Shown here piece after piece: positions 26,116 through 34,190 of a stretch of 43,680 nucleotides of DNA. The notes beneath the pieces were generated by a model. That model was not told where the DNA came from and made no database searches. It saw only the letters and a list, made by a program, of their open reading frames with translations. The DNA comes from an uncultured Thermomicrobiales bacterium (GTDB lineage Bacteria > Chloroflexota > Chloroflexia > Thermomicrobiales > UBA6265). A program made the position numbers and the translations under genes. Each line of letters begins with the position of its first letter. The stretch's first letter is position 1. Location: the NCBI GenBank assembly GCA_902806405.1, contig CADCWL010000023.1:1-43680 (forward strand), written 5' to 3'.

Positions 26116-27324
26116 ATGGGCGAAACCACGAACGCGACGCGCCAGGAAACCGCCGGCGGCCGCTCGGACTTGAACCTCACCGTCACCGACGTCGTCCCGC
26201 ACGTCCTCTTCGCCGGCCGCACCAATCTGGTCTTCGTCGAGGTGCGCACCGACGCCGGCATCACCGGCCTCGGCGAGGCCAGCCTCGAAGGGAAAACTGA
26301 GGCGGTGGTCGGCGCCGTCAATGACGTGGCGGAGTATCTCGTCGGCCAGGATCCGACCCGGATCGAGCACCACTGGCAGACCATCTACCGCCACTCGTTC
26401 TGGCGGGGCGGCGTCGTCATCGGCAGCGCCATCTCCGGCATCGAGCAGGCCCTGTGGGACATCCTCGGCAAGGCCCTTGGCGTCCCCGTGCACGAACTGC
26501 TCGGCGGCCGCGTGCGCGACCGCGTCCGCCTCTACGCCAACGGACCGCGCGGGACCACCGCGGAGGAGGTCGCGGAGTCCTGCCTTCGCTTGGTCGAGGC
26601 TGGCTGGGGCGCGCTCAAGCTCGTCCCCTTCGGGGCGGTGCCGGGTGTGGCCGGGCAGCGCGAGCTCGCCGAGGCCCGCCGCCAGATGCGGCTGATCCGC
26701 GACGCCATCGGGCCGAACGTGGACGTGCTGATCGACTGCCACGGGCGCCTCTCGCCGACCGCGGCGGTGCAGATCGCCGAGGCGCTGGACGAGTTCGACA
26801 TCTTCTTCTTCGAAGAGCCGGTGCTGCCGGAGGATCCGCGGGCGCTGGCCGAGGTTGCCGCCCGCATCCCCATCCCCGTGGCGACCGGCGAACGGCTGTT
26901 CACCAAGTGGGGGTTCCGCGACGTGCTGGCGCTGGGCGCGGCCGACGTGCTGCAACCCGACCTCGCCCACTGCGGCGGCATCTGGGAGGGGCGCAAGATC
27001 GCGGCGATGGCCGAAACCTCCTTCGTCGGGATCGCGCCGCACAACCCCTACTCGTGGCTGCTGACGATGGCGAGCGTCCAGCTCGACTTCGCCACCCCGA
27101 ACTTCCTCATCCAAGAGTTCCTGGTGGACCACCCGCCCGAGGTCGAGGCGTTGTTCGCGCATCCTTTCGCTTGGCTGCCCGGGGGTTGGGTGGAGCCGCC
27201 GACCGCGCCCGGCCTCGGTGTGGAGCTGGACTGGGATGCCGTGCGTGCCCACGAGCAGCGACCCTACACCCGCACCTTCCAGCCCTCGCTCTGGCACGTA
27301 GACGGCTCAGTGGCGGATTGGTAG
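26116..27324 (+). CDS. Enolase-superfamily sugar-acid dehydratase (DgoD-like), copy 2
   Basis: A 402-residue paralogue of the preceding gene, ATG 26116 with GAGGAG eight bases upstream. Matching motifs are AGITGLGEASLEGKTEAVVGAV, IEQALWDILGKALGVPVHELLGG, RLYANGPRGTTAEEVAES, IDCHGRLSP, FFEEPVLPED, ATGERLFTKWGF, LQPDLAHCGGIWEGRKIAAMAE and APHNPYSW. Both copies end with the same SLWH/ALWH-DGSVADW tail, so they come from one duplication, yet the rest has diverged well. EEPVLPED and GERLFTKW are close to D-galactonate dehydratase. Two enzymes may serve two different aldonates (for example fuconate and galactonate from fucosylated galactosides). Confidence 0.9.
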   Translation: MGETTNATRQETAGGRSDLNLTVTDVVPHVLFAGRTNLVFVEVRTDAGITGLGEASLEGKTEAVVGAVNDVAEYLVGQDPTRIEHHWQTIYRHSFWRGGVVIGSAISGIEQALWDILGKALGVPVHELLGGRVRDRVRLYANGPRGTTAEEVAESCLRLVEAGWGALKLVPFGAVPGVAGQRELAEARRQMRLIRDAIGPNVDVLIDCHGRLSPTAAVQIAEALDEFDIFFFEEPVLPEDPRALAEVAARIPIPVATGERLFTKWGFRDVLALGAADVLQPDLAHCGGIWEGRKIAAMAETSFVGIAPHNPYSWLLTMASVQLDFATPNFLIQEFLVDHPPEVEALFAHPFAWLPGGWVEPPTAPGLGVELDWDAVRAHEQRPYTRTFQPSLWHVDGSVADW

Positions 27325-27435
27325 CATCCCGGTTTGCGGCAGAAGTGTGCGGCGAGAATGGCATCCCGGCAATCGCCGCGACCAGACGCCGAGGCCACGG
27401 GACCGACGCGCCGCGCGGCAGGAGGTGGAGGAGCG

Positions 27436-27888
27436 ATGCCCCTGACCGGAGACTACAAGCCGAGCCCGTCCGACTGGGCGCGCGAACAGGCGGAACTCTC
27501 CGAGAGATCCGGGGGCACGGAGGACAACACCCTGCGGGGCATGCCCATCGTCGTGATGACGTCCGTCGGGGCGCACAGCGGAAAGCTGCGGAAGACGCCG
27601 CTGATGCGCGTCGAGCACGGCGGGGAGTGCGCGGTGGTCGCCTCGCTCGGGGGCGCGCCGCAGCACCCGGTGTGGTACCGCAACTTGAAGCGGCACCCGC
27701 ACGTCGAGCTGCAGGACGGGCCGATCCGGCGCGACTACCTCGCCCGGGAGGTCAGCGGCGAGGAGAAGGCCGCCTGGTGGGCGCATGCGGCCGCGGCCTA
27801 CCCCGACTACGCCGACTACCAGGAGAAGACGACGCGGGAGATCCCGGTCTTCGTCCTCACCCCCATGGCCGAAGCAGAGCAGACCTAG
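27436..27888 (+). CDS. Deazaflavin (F420)-dependent oxidoreductase, DDN family
   Basis: A 150-residue split-barrel protein; ATG 27436 has GGAGGAG just upstream, and the track TTG start is an overlong alternative. Family marks are [60 protein letters not shown], the nitroreductase/DDN core for F420H2 binding. [13 protein letters not shown] closes the barrel. Such enzymes reduce quinones or nitro- and enone-type compounds with F420H2; F420 use fits actinobacteria and Thermomicrobia. It lies 111 bp after the dehydratases; a metabolic link is not evident. Confidence 0.92.
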   Translation: MPLTGDYKPSPSDWAREQAELSERSGGTEDNTLRGMPIVVMTSVGAHSGKLRKTPLMRVEHGGECAVVASLGGAPQHPVWYRNLKRHPHVELQDGPIRRDYLAREVSGEEKAAWWAHAAAAYPDYADYQEKTTREIPVFVLTPMAEAEQT

Positions 27889-28360
27889 GCGGACGGGGGA
27901 CGCTCGTCCTCATGCCGTTTCCACAGCGATCGCGCGAGGCTTTGTGGCGGTGGCGCTCTGCTTCCGCCGGGTTGATCTGCTTCGCTCGAATGTTCGCGCG
28001 CCACGCCGCCGAAGCACGAACCCAAGGCCCTCTCGAGCGTCAGCCGGGAACGTCGAAGGGCCGTGGCCGACCGAATCGCTACGATCGGTGGTCCCGAACG
28101 ACGGACGGATCGAGCCACCCGCTCCATCGGTGCGGGCTGCGCGAGCAGTGGGTGCGAGCGCGTTGCAAAACCCGCCGCCGACGGGCGTCGCTGATGCCGT
28201 GGGCGGGCACCCCGGCCGCGTCACCGGTCCCACCGCGACGCGTCCTGGGAAGTCGACGACGGCGACCTCGACCTGCCTCCCCTGAAGGCAGCCCTCCGCG
28301 CCTGCGAGAACGGGGACCTTTAGGTGTGGCCGCGATTGTCCACGGGGTGCATCACACCCG

Positions 28361-28386
28361 ACCCCGCCCTTTCGCAAGGGTGGGGT
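28361..28386. other. Hairpin inside the IS remnant
   Basis: ACCCCGCCCTT, loop TCGC, AAGGGTGGGGT: an 11-bp stem with one G-T pair. It sits where transposase homology stops (just left of KYHLVVDWR), so it may mark the point of an internal rearrangement. Confidence 0.4.
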
Positions 28387-28429
28387 CGCACCCGAGAGGG
28401 ACATCTCGGACGAGTATGCCCTGTTGACA

Positions 28430-28842
28430 ACCGCCAATCCACCACGAGGTGGTACTTGGAGCCGGGCTTGCCGCGGTCCGTCGGGCTGGGGCCGAACTGC
28501 TCGCCCCCCTTTTGGCCCGCACGCTCAGCGAGTCCGCGCTCGCCCGCGACCAATCGATGGTGGCTTCGTCGCCCAACCAGTTCAGGGGCCGCTCATGGAG
28601 GCGCTCCCAGTCGCCGACCTCCTGCCAATCCCGGAGCCGGCGCCAGCAGGTCGTGCCGCTCCCGCAGCCCAGCTCCTTCGGCAACAGCCGCCAGGGACAC
28701 CCGGTGCGGAGCACGAAGACGATGCCGGTCAACGCGGCGCGGTCGGGGACGCGGGGCCGCCCCCCTTGGGCTTCGGCGGCGCCTGCGGCAGCAGCGGTTC
28801 AATGGCTGTCCAGAGGTTGTCGGGGACAAGCGGGTCGCTCAT
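28430..28842 (-). pseudogene. IS5-type transposase fragment, frameshifted
   Basis: ATG 28842 reads MSDPLVPDNLWTAIEPLLPQAPPKPKGG, the N-terminus of a DUF4096/IS5 transposase. One base is missing in the following G run (AAGGGGGGCGG), and the next frame continues LTGIVFVLRTGCPWRLLPKELGCGSGTTCWRRLRDWQEVGDWERLHERPLNWLGDEATIDWSRASADS. A second shift leads to GPSPTDRGKPGSKYHLVVDWR, where the DDE domain breaks off. At least two shifts and loss of the C-terminus make it dead. The transposase DDE triad is incomplete. Confidence 0.85.
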
Positions 28843-29039
28843 GCCCGAGGCGGAGCAACTCTCCTGCCGGGGTTTTGCGACACGCTCTAAGGCCAATGAT
28901 CTACCGATCGCTCCGACGACGGCGTCGAAGGAGCGAGCCTAGACCCGGCGGAGCGGCTGCCTGCGGTTCACGATGGCGAGTTCGACCACGTTGCAGTCCA
29001 ACGAGGAAGTCGGCAGGAGGCTCGCGGCAGACGGCCCCT

Positions 29040-31478
29040 TCAAGGAGGCGGCGGGTCCGCGCTGGCAAATGCTCGGGAGGTGCGGGGTGAACGACCACTT
29101 TGCCCCCGTGTCCGCCGCTGCTCCGGCGTTTCTGGAGGGGCCAGCGGCAGGACGGTGGTGAAGGTGCTCCCCCCGCCCTCTTCGCTCTCGACCGCCACGC
29201 GGCCGCCGTGCTGCTCGACGATCTGGCGCACGCCGGCGAGCCCGATCCCCGCCCCCCGGGTCCGGTTCCCGACGTTGGACCCCCGCCGGTAGCGTTCGAA
29301 GACGTGGGGGAGATCCTCCGGCGGGATCCCGACGCCCTCGTCGCGCACGGTCACCACCGCCCGCTCCGCGCCGTCGCCCTGCTCCCGTCGCACCGCGACC
29401 GCGACGTCGCCGCCGCTGCTGTACTTAATGGCGTTGCCGAGGAGGTTGTCGAGCACCCGGCGCAGCCGCAGCGGGTCCCATCGACCGACGACCGGCACCC
29501 CCGCCGCCTCCACCCGCACCCGGTGGCGCGTGCTCGCCCCTCGGGCCACGGCCGCGGCGTCCTCTGCCAGGGCGACGAGGTCCACCCGCTCGATGCGCAG
29601 CTCCAGCGGGTTCCCGGAGCGCAGCCGCGCCGCGTCCTGTAGCTCCTCGAGCTGGGCCTCCAGCCGCCGCGATGCGTCGTCGATCGTCGCCATCGCCCGG
29701 GCAAGGGCGTCCGGCGAGACCGCGCCCTTGCGCGCCCGCCTGCCCAGCAGCTGGGCCTGCGCCCGGACCACCGCCAGCGGATTCTTCAGGTCGTGGGAGA
29801 CCGCCTCCAAGAACTCCTGCTGCTGCTGCTGCGCGAGCCGCCGCCCGCTGACGTCGCGGACGGCCGAGAGGTTGACCGGGCCGTCCGGGAGGTGGACGAC
29901 CGTCGCCCGGGCCTCGACCGGGACGGTGGAGCCGTCATGACGCCGCAGATCCAGCTCCCCGTGCCACCGCCCCTCGGCGCGGAAGCGGTCGAACTCGGCC
30001 TCGGTCCAGTCCCGACCGGTCGCCACCAGGTCCTCCACGCGGAGGGCGAGCAGCTCCTCGCGGGAGTAGCCGAGCAGGTGGAGTGCTGCTGCGTTGGCGT
30101 CGACGTAGCGCCGCGCCGCGTCGACGACCAGGATCGCGTCCGCCACCCCCTCGAACAGCCCCCGATACCGCCGCTCGGCCGCCTCGGCGTGCTCGCGGGC
30201 CGCCTGCTCCCGCGCCAGCAGCGCCTCGCGCGCAGCCTCGGCCCCGGCCCGGTCGACGCCCACCGCGATGGCGTCGGCGACCGACCCGAGGAACCCGAGC
30301 GTCGCCTCGCTCAAGGGATGCCGCGCGAACGCGCCGAGCACACCGAGCAGCCGGTCCCCGACCAGCAAGGGGTACCCGGCGAAGGCGACCATCCCCTCCC
30401 GCCGGGCCCACGCCCAGTCCTGCACTTCGGGGTCGGTCACGACGGTGTTGGTGAGGTGGGGCCGCCGCTCCGCAGCGATGCGGCCGATCTTCCAGGCTCC
30501 GACGGGGATCCGGCCGTGGCGGCCGTCGAGGTGCGTGTAGAGCCCGGCGCTGGCCCGGAGCACGAGCAGGTTCGGATCACCGTCGTCCGGCGTCCAGACG
30601 CGGGCGAAAGCGACGCCGAGGTGCGCCACCAGCGCCTCGGCGCAGCGCCCCAGCTGGTCGGGGAGGGGGAGTCGGGCCGTCAAGGCGGTGCCGACCGCGG
30701 CCACCAGATCGGAATGCTGCTCCCGCGCCCGGCGTTCGGAGCGCGCCGCCGCGGCCTCGGCGAGGCCGCGGGCAACGAGCGAGGCGCCGACGACCCGCCC
30801 GCCGCGGTCGCGGATCGGCGAGAGCGTGACCGCGACGGCGACCCGCGTGCCGTCCTTGCGCACCCACACGGTTTCGAAGGGCGGGACGGGCGCCCCGGCC
30901 GCCAACGGCTCGCGGAGCCGGGTCAACCCGTCCTCGGACTCCGCCGGGAAGAGGAGCGAGATGTCCCGGCCGAGGATCTCGTCGGACGCGTACCCGCTGA
31001 GCCGCGTCGCCCCGGAGTTCCAGCTGGTGACCGTGCCCTCGAGGGTCCGTCCGACGATCGCCTCCTGCGAGCCCTCCACGATCGCCGCCAGCCGCGCCGA
31101 GCCCTCCTCGGCCGACCGTCGGTCGTCGACGTCGATTGCCGTCCCGGCCCACCTGACCGGCGCGCCGTGGTCGTCGCGGATGGGAGAAACGCGCGCCAGG
31201 TGCCACCTGTAGACCCCGTCGGCGCGGCGGAAGCGGTACTCGACCTCGTAGGCCTCGCCCGCCTCCGCCGCCGCCCGGAAGCACCCGTCGATCGCGGCAA
31301 GGTCGTCGGGGTGAACGGCGGCGCGCCAATCGACGCCCAGGGCAGCGTCGACAGGGAGGCCGGTGTAGGCGCGCCAGTAGGGGTTGGCGTAGTCGACGCC
31401 GCCGTCGCGCCGGGCGGTCCAGACCGGCTGCTGCAGCACCTCCGCGATGACGCGGTCGGCGAACGGGTCCTCGGTCAA
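29040..31478 (-). CDS. Multi-sensor histidine kinase (PAS-PAS-GAF-PAS-HisKA-HATPase)
   Basis: An 812-residue cytoplasmic sensor kinase without membrane helices. I chose TTG 31478 (LTEDPFADRVIAEVLQQPVWTARRDGG) because AGGAG is seven bases upstream and the longer ORF adds arginine-rich shadow. Domains by residue: PAS with PAC about 15-125 (YRFRRADGVYRWHLARVSPIRD), PAS about 130-250 (VEGSQEAIVGRTLEGTVTSWNSG), GAF about 270-410 (LGVAFARVWTPDDGD), PAS about 430-545 (YRGLFEGVADAILVVD), phospho-acceptor helix with EAVSHDLKNPLAVV (His is the site), then the ATPase with DNLLGNAIKYSSGG, VRDEGVGIPPEDLPHVFERY and GAGIGLAGVRQIVEQHGG. No response regulator is adjacent. The C-terminus after PLAPPE is a short disordered tail. 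Confidence 0.93.
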   Translation of the reverse strand: MTEDPFADRVIAEVLQQPVWTARRDGGVDYANPYWRAYTGLPVDAALGVDWRAAVHPDDLAAIDGCFRAAAEAGEAYEVEYRFRRADGVYRWHLARVSPIRDDHGAPVRWAGTAIDVDDRRSAEEGSARLAAIVEGSQEAIVGRTLEGTVTSWNSGATRLSGYASDEILGRDISLLFPAESEDGLTRLREPLAAGAPVPPFETVWVRKDGTRVAVAVTLSPIRDRGGRVVGASLVARGLAEAAAARSERRAREQHSDLVAAVGTALTARLPLPDQLGRCAEALVAHLGVAFARVWTPDDGDPNLLVLRASAGLYTHLDGRHGRIPVGAWKIGRIAAERRPHLTNTVVTDPEVQDWAWARREGMVAFAGYPLLVGDRLLGVLGAFARHPLSEATLGFLGSVADAIAVGVDRAGAEAAREALLAREQAAREHAEAAERRYRGLFEGVADAILVVDAARRYVDANAAALHLLGYSREELLALRVEDLVATGRDWTEAEFDRFRAEGRWHGELDLRRHDGSTVPVEARATVVHLPDGPVNLSAVRDVSGRRLAQQQQQEFLEAVSHDLKNPLAVVRAQAQLLGRRARKGAVSPDALARAMATIDDASRRLEAQLEELQDAARLRSGNPLELRIERVDLVALAEDAAAVARGASTRHRVRVEAAGVPVVGRWDPLRLRRVLDNLLGNAIKYSSGGDVAVAVRREQGDGAERAVVTVRDEGVGIPPEDLPHVFERYRRGSNVGNRTRGAGIGLAGVRQIVEQHGGRVAVESEEGGGSTFTTVLPLAPPETPEQRRTRGQSGRSPRTSRAFASADPPPP

Positions 31479-31725
31479 GGCTCCGCTCCTGTCCAAATCC
31501 AGGGCCGGGAACGCCGGCGCCGACCGGCGCGCGTCCCCGGCAGTGTCGCACCCGCGGACCGAGCGGGAAAGGGTGAAAGGCCAGGGCGGAGGAACGGCAC
31601 ACCGCGCCCGACGGCCTGCTAACGGGGTCGCTCCGGTACGTCTGGCCACGCCTGGGCACCGCGGACGCCGGCGACGACGGGTCCGACGGGGCGGCGTCCT
31701 GGGAGGGGCTGGTCGGCGACGAGGC

Positions 31726-31765
31726 GGCGGCGTAGCCGCCGGGGCACCGCTGCGGCTACGCCGCC
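31726..31765. terminator. Stem-loop overlapping the stop of the small HTH gene
   Basis: GGCGGCGTAGCCGC (31726-31739) and GCGGCTACGCCGCC (31752-31765) form a perfect 14-bp stem with a 12-nt loop. The TAG stop of the minus-strand HTH gene (31758-31756) lies within the right arm. It would separate that gene from the kinase gene downstream. Confidence 0.55.
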
Positions 31766-32016
31766 GAGTCCGCCCGATCGATCCCTCGCACCACCGCCCG
31801 CACCGTCTCGTGGGAGACGCCGAGGTCGCGCGCAACCGCCCGCAGCCCCTCCCGCTCCGCCCGCGCCGCCACCTCCGGCCAGCGCTCCCGCGGGATGCGC
31901 GTCCCCTTGGCTCCGGCGGCATAGCGCCCCGCTCCGTGCCGCTGACGCGAGCGCAGCACCCGCTCCGGGTACAGGAAGGGGACGAGCGGCGCCGACACGA
32001 CGTCTATCTCGCGCAA
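31756..32016 (-). CDS. Small helix-turn-helix protein
   Basis: An 86-residue protein from TTG 32016, with AGGAG just upstream. The C-terminal half reads RIPRERWPEVAARAEREGLRAVARDLGVSHETVRAVVRGI, a clear helix-turn-helix of the resolvase/transposase-like type (LRAVARDLGVSHETVRAV). The N-terminal 40 residues are basic without a known motif. It may be a DNA-binding fragment left from a recombinase or a stand-alone regulator. Its stop lies within a hairpin. It is encoded upstream of the histidine kinase on the same strand, with about 280 bp between them. Confidence 0.6.
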   Translation of the reverse strand: MREIDVVSAPLVPFLYPERVLRSRQRHGAGRYAAGAKGTRIPRERWPEVAARAEREGLRAVARDLGVSHETVRAVVRGIDRADSAA

Positions 32017-32099
32017 CGGACTCCTGTCGAACCCGCGATCTCAGGTTTGACGGTCGACCCGGCGGGCCTGCTCGTCCCGGTCCGTCCACCGCAGCACGA

Positions 32100-32659
32100 T
32101 ACGGTTGTGTTCCGTTGCCCTCGATGATCCGCTGGTGTTCCTGGGCGAGATCGGGGCGGTGCCAGATCGGCTCGTAGTGAAAGACCCGATGGCGTAGCTC
32201 ACGGATGGCATTGAAGCGACCGTGCGCGCGGCCGCGGGTCTGTTAGTGCGCCGGCGCATGGGGAAACCCCTGGGGGATGAGGACGCGCTGAGCGGGCGGC
32301 GGGGGCGACCAGATCAGGTTGCCGTGGGCCTTGTCGAGGCCGCTTGTCCAGAAGCCGAAGGTGAGTGCGGCCACGACGCGGAGCGGGATGACCGGATGCT
32401 TGGCCCGCACGACGAACCCTTTGGCTTTCTCCACACCGATCAGTTCTCGTCCTTGGAGAAGGTTCAGCTGGTCGTACCAGCCATCCCGGTTAAAGTGGGC
32501 ACCCAGCGTGCTATGGACGCTGTTGCCCAGCGCCACCTCAAGCATGCCGGGGGAAGTGCAGAGCTCTCGGCAGATGGCGACGTTCCAGAGGTAGGTGGCC
32601 ACCATCCCGAGGTTATCCCCGCTGGCGGGCCGGAACGGTGACAACCGATCGGGGGACAA
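32100..32659 (-). pseudogene. Abi-like (AbiD/F family) gene with in-frame stop
   Basis: One minus-strand frame reads GMVATYLWNVAICRELCTSPGMLEVALGNSVHSTLGAHFNRDGWYDQ, then LRVVAALTFGFWTSGLDKAHGNLIW, and after a TAA at 32243-32245 continues in the same frame as RGRAHGRFNAIRELRHRVFHYEPIWHRPDLAQEHQRIIE. This order (LYxWN, ALRNxxH, AELTFGFW, FNxIRxLRNRVxHxEPIW) is the Abi-like family (PF07751) linked to abortive phage infection. One nonsense codon splits it. Upstream, a second in-frame TAA lies close, leaving TTG 32659 as the only start, which gives a short N-terminus. The C-terminal end is also unclear. Probably dead, unless the stop is an assembly error. Confidence 0.75.
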
Positions 32660-32838
32660 CGCCGCCTCAAGGTCGGCGACGAAGGTCGCGAGGATCTGCG
32701 CACTTTAGTTGTTTCTGGGTGGTTGGCCGGCAACCATGCTGTCTCTCTTCCTATCCCCGCAAGGGGGGCGGATCATCGCAGGCACGGTGGGCGCCGACAA
32801 CTGCCGGCGGCTACCGATGGGTATTGATAACTCCCCAG

Positions 32839-32872
32839 GTTCCTCTCCGCCCCCACGAGCGTGATGATCCCG
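32839..32872 (+). CRISPR. Single degenerate CRISPR-repeat-like motif (type I-E style), very weak
   Basis: GTTCCTCTCCGCCCCCACGAG, followed by CGTGATGATCCCG, resembles actinobacterial-style I-E repeats (CTCCCCGCGCACGCGGGGATGATCC). A second, poorer look-alike, TTCCTATCCCCGCAAGGGG followed by CGGATCATC, lies at 32748-32779. The spacing (92 bp) does not fit an array and no cas gene is near. A relic at most. The surrounding 32660-32891 carries no gene. Confidence 0.15.
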
Positions 32873-32891
32873 TGGTCTGTTCTTGCCCTGA

Positions 32892-33157
32892 TTATGGTCG
32901 TTTGGCCGGGGCCCACCCCAGGACGAGGCGGCGGAAGAACAGGATCGCGCCCTCGACCCGCGTCTTGAGCGCGCCGACCTGCGCCAGGCCGTACTTCCCC
33001 CCCGGACCGTGGGTGGCCGGGTTGGACTCCTTGAACACGTCCATGACGTCGTTGATGTCGGTCTCGGCGAACTCCTCGAGCTCCTCGATGATCTGACCGC
33101 TCTGCTCCAGGTAGAAGCGGATCTTCTCCCTCCTCTGGACTTGGCCGTGCTCCGTCA
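32892..33157 (-). CDS. Unrecognised ORF, probably a truncated gene
   Basis: Directly downstream of the DinB stop, in the next frame, about 88 residues look like true protein: TEHGQVQRREKIRFYLEQSGQIIEELEEFAETDINDVMDVFKESNPATHGPGGKYGLAQVGALKTRVEGAILFFRRLVLGWAPAKRP. It is helical, acidic then basic, and its end (HGPGGKYGLAQVGALKTRVEGA) suggests the C-terminal helical bundle of some larger protein. No good start codon with ribosome site is visible and the upstream extension is a shadow of DinB, so it seems to be a C-terminal remnant. Family unknown; the left coordinate is the stop, the right one approximate. Confidence 0.45.
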
Positions 33158-33166
33158 GCGCGACGT

Positions 33167-33595
33167 TCAGAAATGCGACAGCATCATCGCGGCTTCGCTG
33201 TGCTGCTGGGTGCCGTGGTTGACGATGTGCGCCAAGCACTGCCAGACCGGGCGGCCGTTGAACGCGGGGGCGTGCACCGCCGCGTCGTCGAAGAAGGCCA
33301 GCCAGGCCCGCATCCGCGCCTCGTCGGCGCGCCACGCTTGGGCCAACGCCGGAACGTCGGGGAACGCCGCCGGATCAAGGTCCGGCGCCGCGTCGTTCCG
33401 CCCGGCTATCAGCTCCTCGCGCCAGCCCCATTCCGCGTCGAGCGCGTGGACAAGGACATCCCGCGGGCTCACGCAGCCGCGCGCGGGCGCGGGACCGACG
33501 AACTCTTCGGGCGCCGGTTGGCCGGCCGCGTCGAGGAAGCGGGCCGTGGCCGCGTAGGAGTAGTCGAAGAGGAGGCGGACCTCGTCGGCGTGCAA
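33167..33595 (-). CDS. DinB-family protein, C-terminally shortened
   Basis: A 142-residue four-helix protein: LHADEVRLLFDYSYAATARFLDAA, CVSPRDVLVHALDAEWGWREELIAG, ALAQAWRADEARMRAWLAFFDD, VWQCLAHIVNHGTQQHSEAAMMLSHF. The three metal-site histidines (LVHALDAEW, NHGTQQHSE) are present. DinB-like members are putative metal-dependent thiol-transferases. Relatives usually continue about 15-20 residues after the NHGTQHRAEAA helix; here the stop comes at once, and the next frame holds unrelated protein, so the end was probably lost by rearrangement. I chose TTG 33595 (GAGGG upstream) because homology begins there. ATG 33757, with a good GGAGG, opens a different frame that has no family resemblance. 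Confidence 0.8.
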   Translation of the reverse strand: MHADEVRLLFDYSYAATARFLDAAGQPAPEEFVGPAPARGCVSPRDVLVHALDAEWGWREELIAGRNDAAPDLDPAAFPDVPALAQAWRADEARMRAWLAFFDDAAVHAPAFNGRPVWQCLAHIVNHGTQQHSEAAMMLSHF

Positions 33596-34190
33596 CGGCC
33601 CTCGATCCCTTCGTGGGCCGGCGTCCAGTCGCCCGGCAAGCACATGGGAAGGCAGCGCGCCGTGCGGCACCACCCCGCGTCGAGACGCCGCCGATTCGGC
33701 AACCACCCGGGGCAGCGCGTGTGCACGGTCACGACCGTGGCGGTATCGGCGTTCATCTGTCCATCCTCCGGGGTCGGATCGACCCCGAGCCTGCGGAGCC
33801 CACCGCGAGACGCGGGCCGTCCCGGCCGAATCGCTCGTCCCTGGGCCGCCGGCCCCGGGACGGGCGATTCGGCCGGGGTGAGGACGGAGCCCGCGGGTTC
33901 GCGGGCACGCCCGCGCGCCCCGCGCGCCGTCCGGCGGCGACGCATCGCGACCGTCTCGACCCAAAACCGTGACACAAATCGCCCCCGTGACGATATATAG
34001 AGGTAAGGGGACAACGGCACCGTGCTCCTTCCGGCCCGCGCCCTCCCCCGTCCCCAACCGCGTCCCTCCCGGGGCCGTCGTCACCCCTCCCGCCCACCGG
34101 GCCGAAGGCCCTCCGGGCAACGGGGCAGGGAGACGAACGCCCGCCCCTATAATCGTCTCCATCCGTCCGCACGATCCCGAGGGAGGCACC
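33596..34190. other. Gap between DinB and BNR genes
   Basis: No gene I can support. On the minus strand ATG 33757 has GGAGG eight bases upstream and reads MNADTATVVTVHTRCPGWLPNRRRL, then turns into shadow-like sequence, so it may be a lost gene start. The only AT-rich spots are GATATATAG (33992-34000) and TATAAT (34148-34153). Confidence 0.5.
34148..34153 (+). promoter_or_regulatory. Candidate -10 box of the BNR-repeat gene
   Basis: A perfect TATAAT lies 38 bp before the GTG at 34191. No -35 match is found at 16-18 bp. A second possible promoter is GTGACA (33969-33974), 17 bp, GATATA (33992-33997). Confidence 0.4.

Larger units (their letters stand above)
28156..28887. mobile_element. Decayed IS5-family insertion sequence
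   Basis: GAGCGCGTTGCAAAACCC (28156-28173) and, inverted, GAGCGTGTCGCAAAACCCC (28869-28887 on the other strand) match at 16 of 18 positions, as terminal repeats. Between them lies a transposase remnant on the minus strand. The left 260 bp do not resemble the transposase C-terminus, so the inside has been deleted or replaced. No target duplication is apparent. 27889-28155 to the left shows no gene. Confidence 0.6.

Noticed and set aside
25939-27297. 452-residue minus-strand ORF
   Set aside because: Antisense of the second dehydratase, with the same Val/Gly/Asp/His-rich signature.
27910-28437. 175-residue minus-strand ORF left of the IS remnant
   Set aside because: Less shadow-like than others, but it crosses the left IS end and shows no family motif or ribosome site.
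32748-32872. A short CRISPR array
   Set aside because: Only two poor look-alikes at 92-bp spacing, unequal to each other, and no cas genes; kept only as a very weak single motif.
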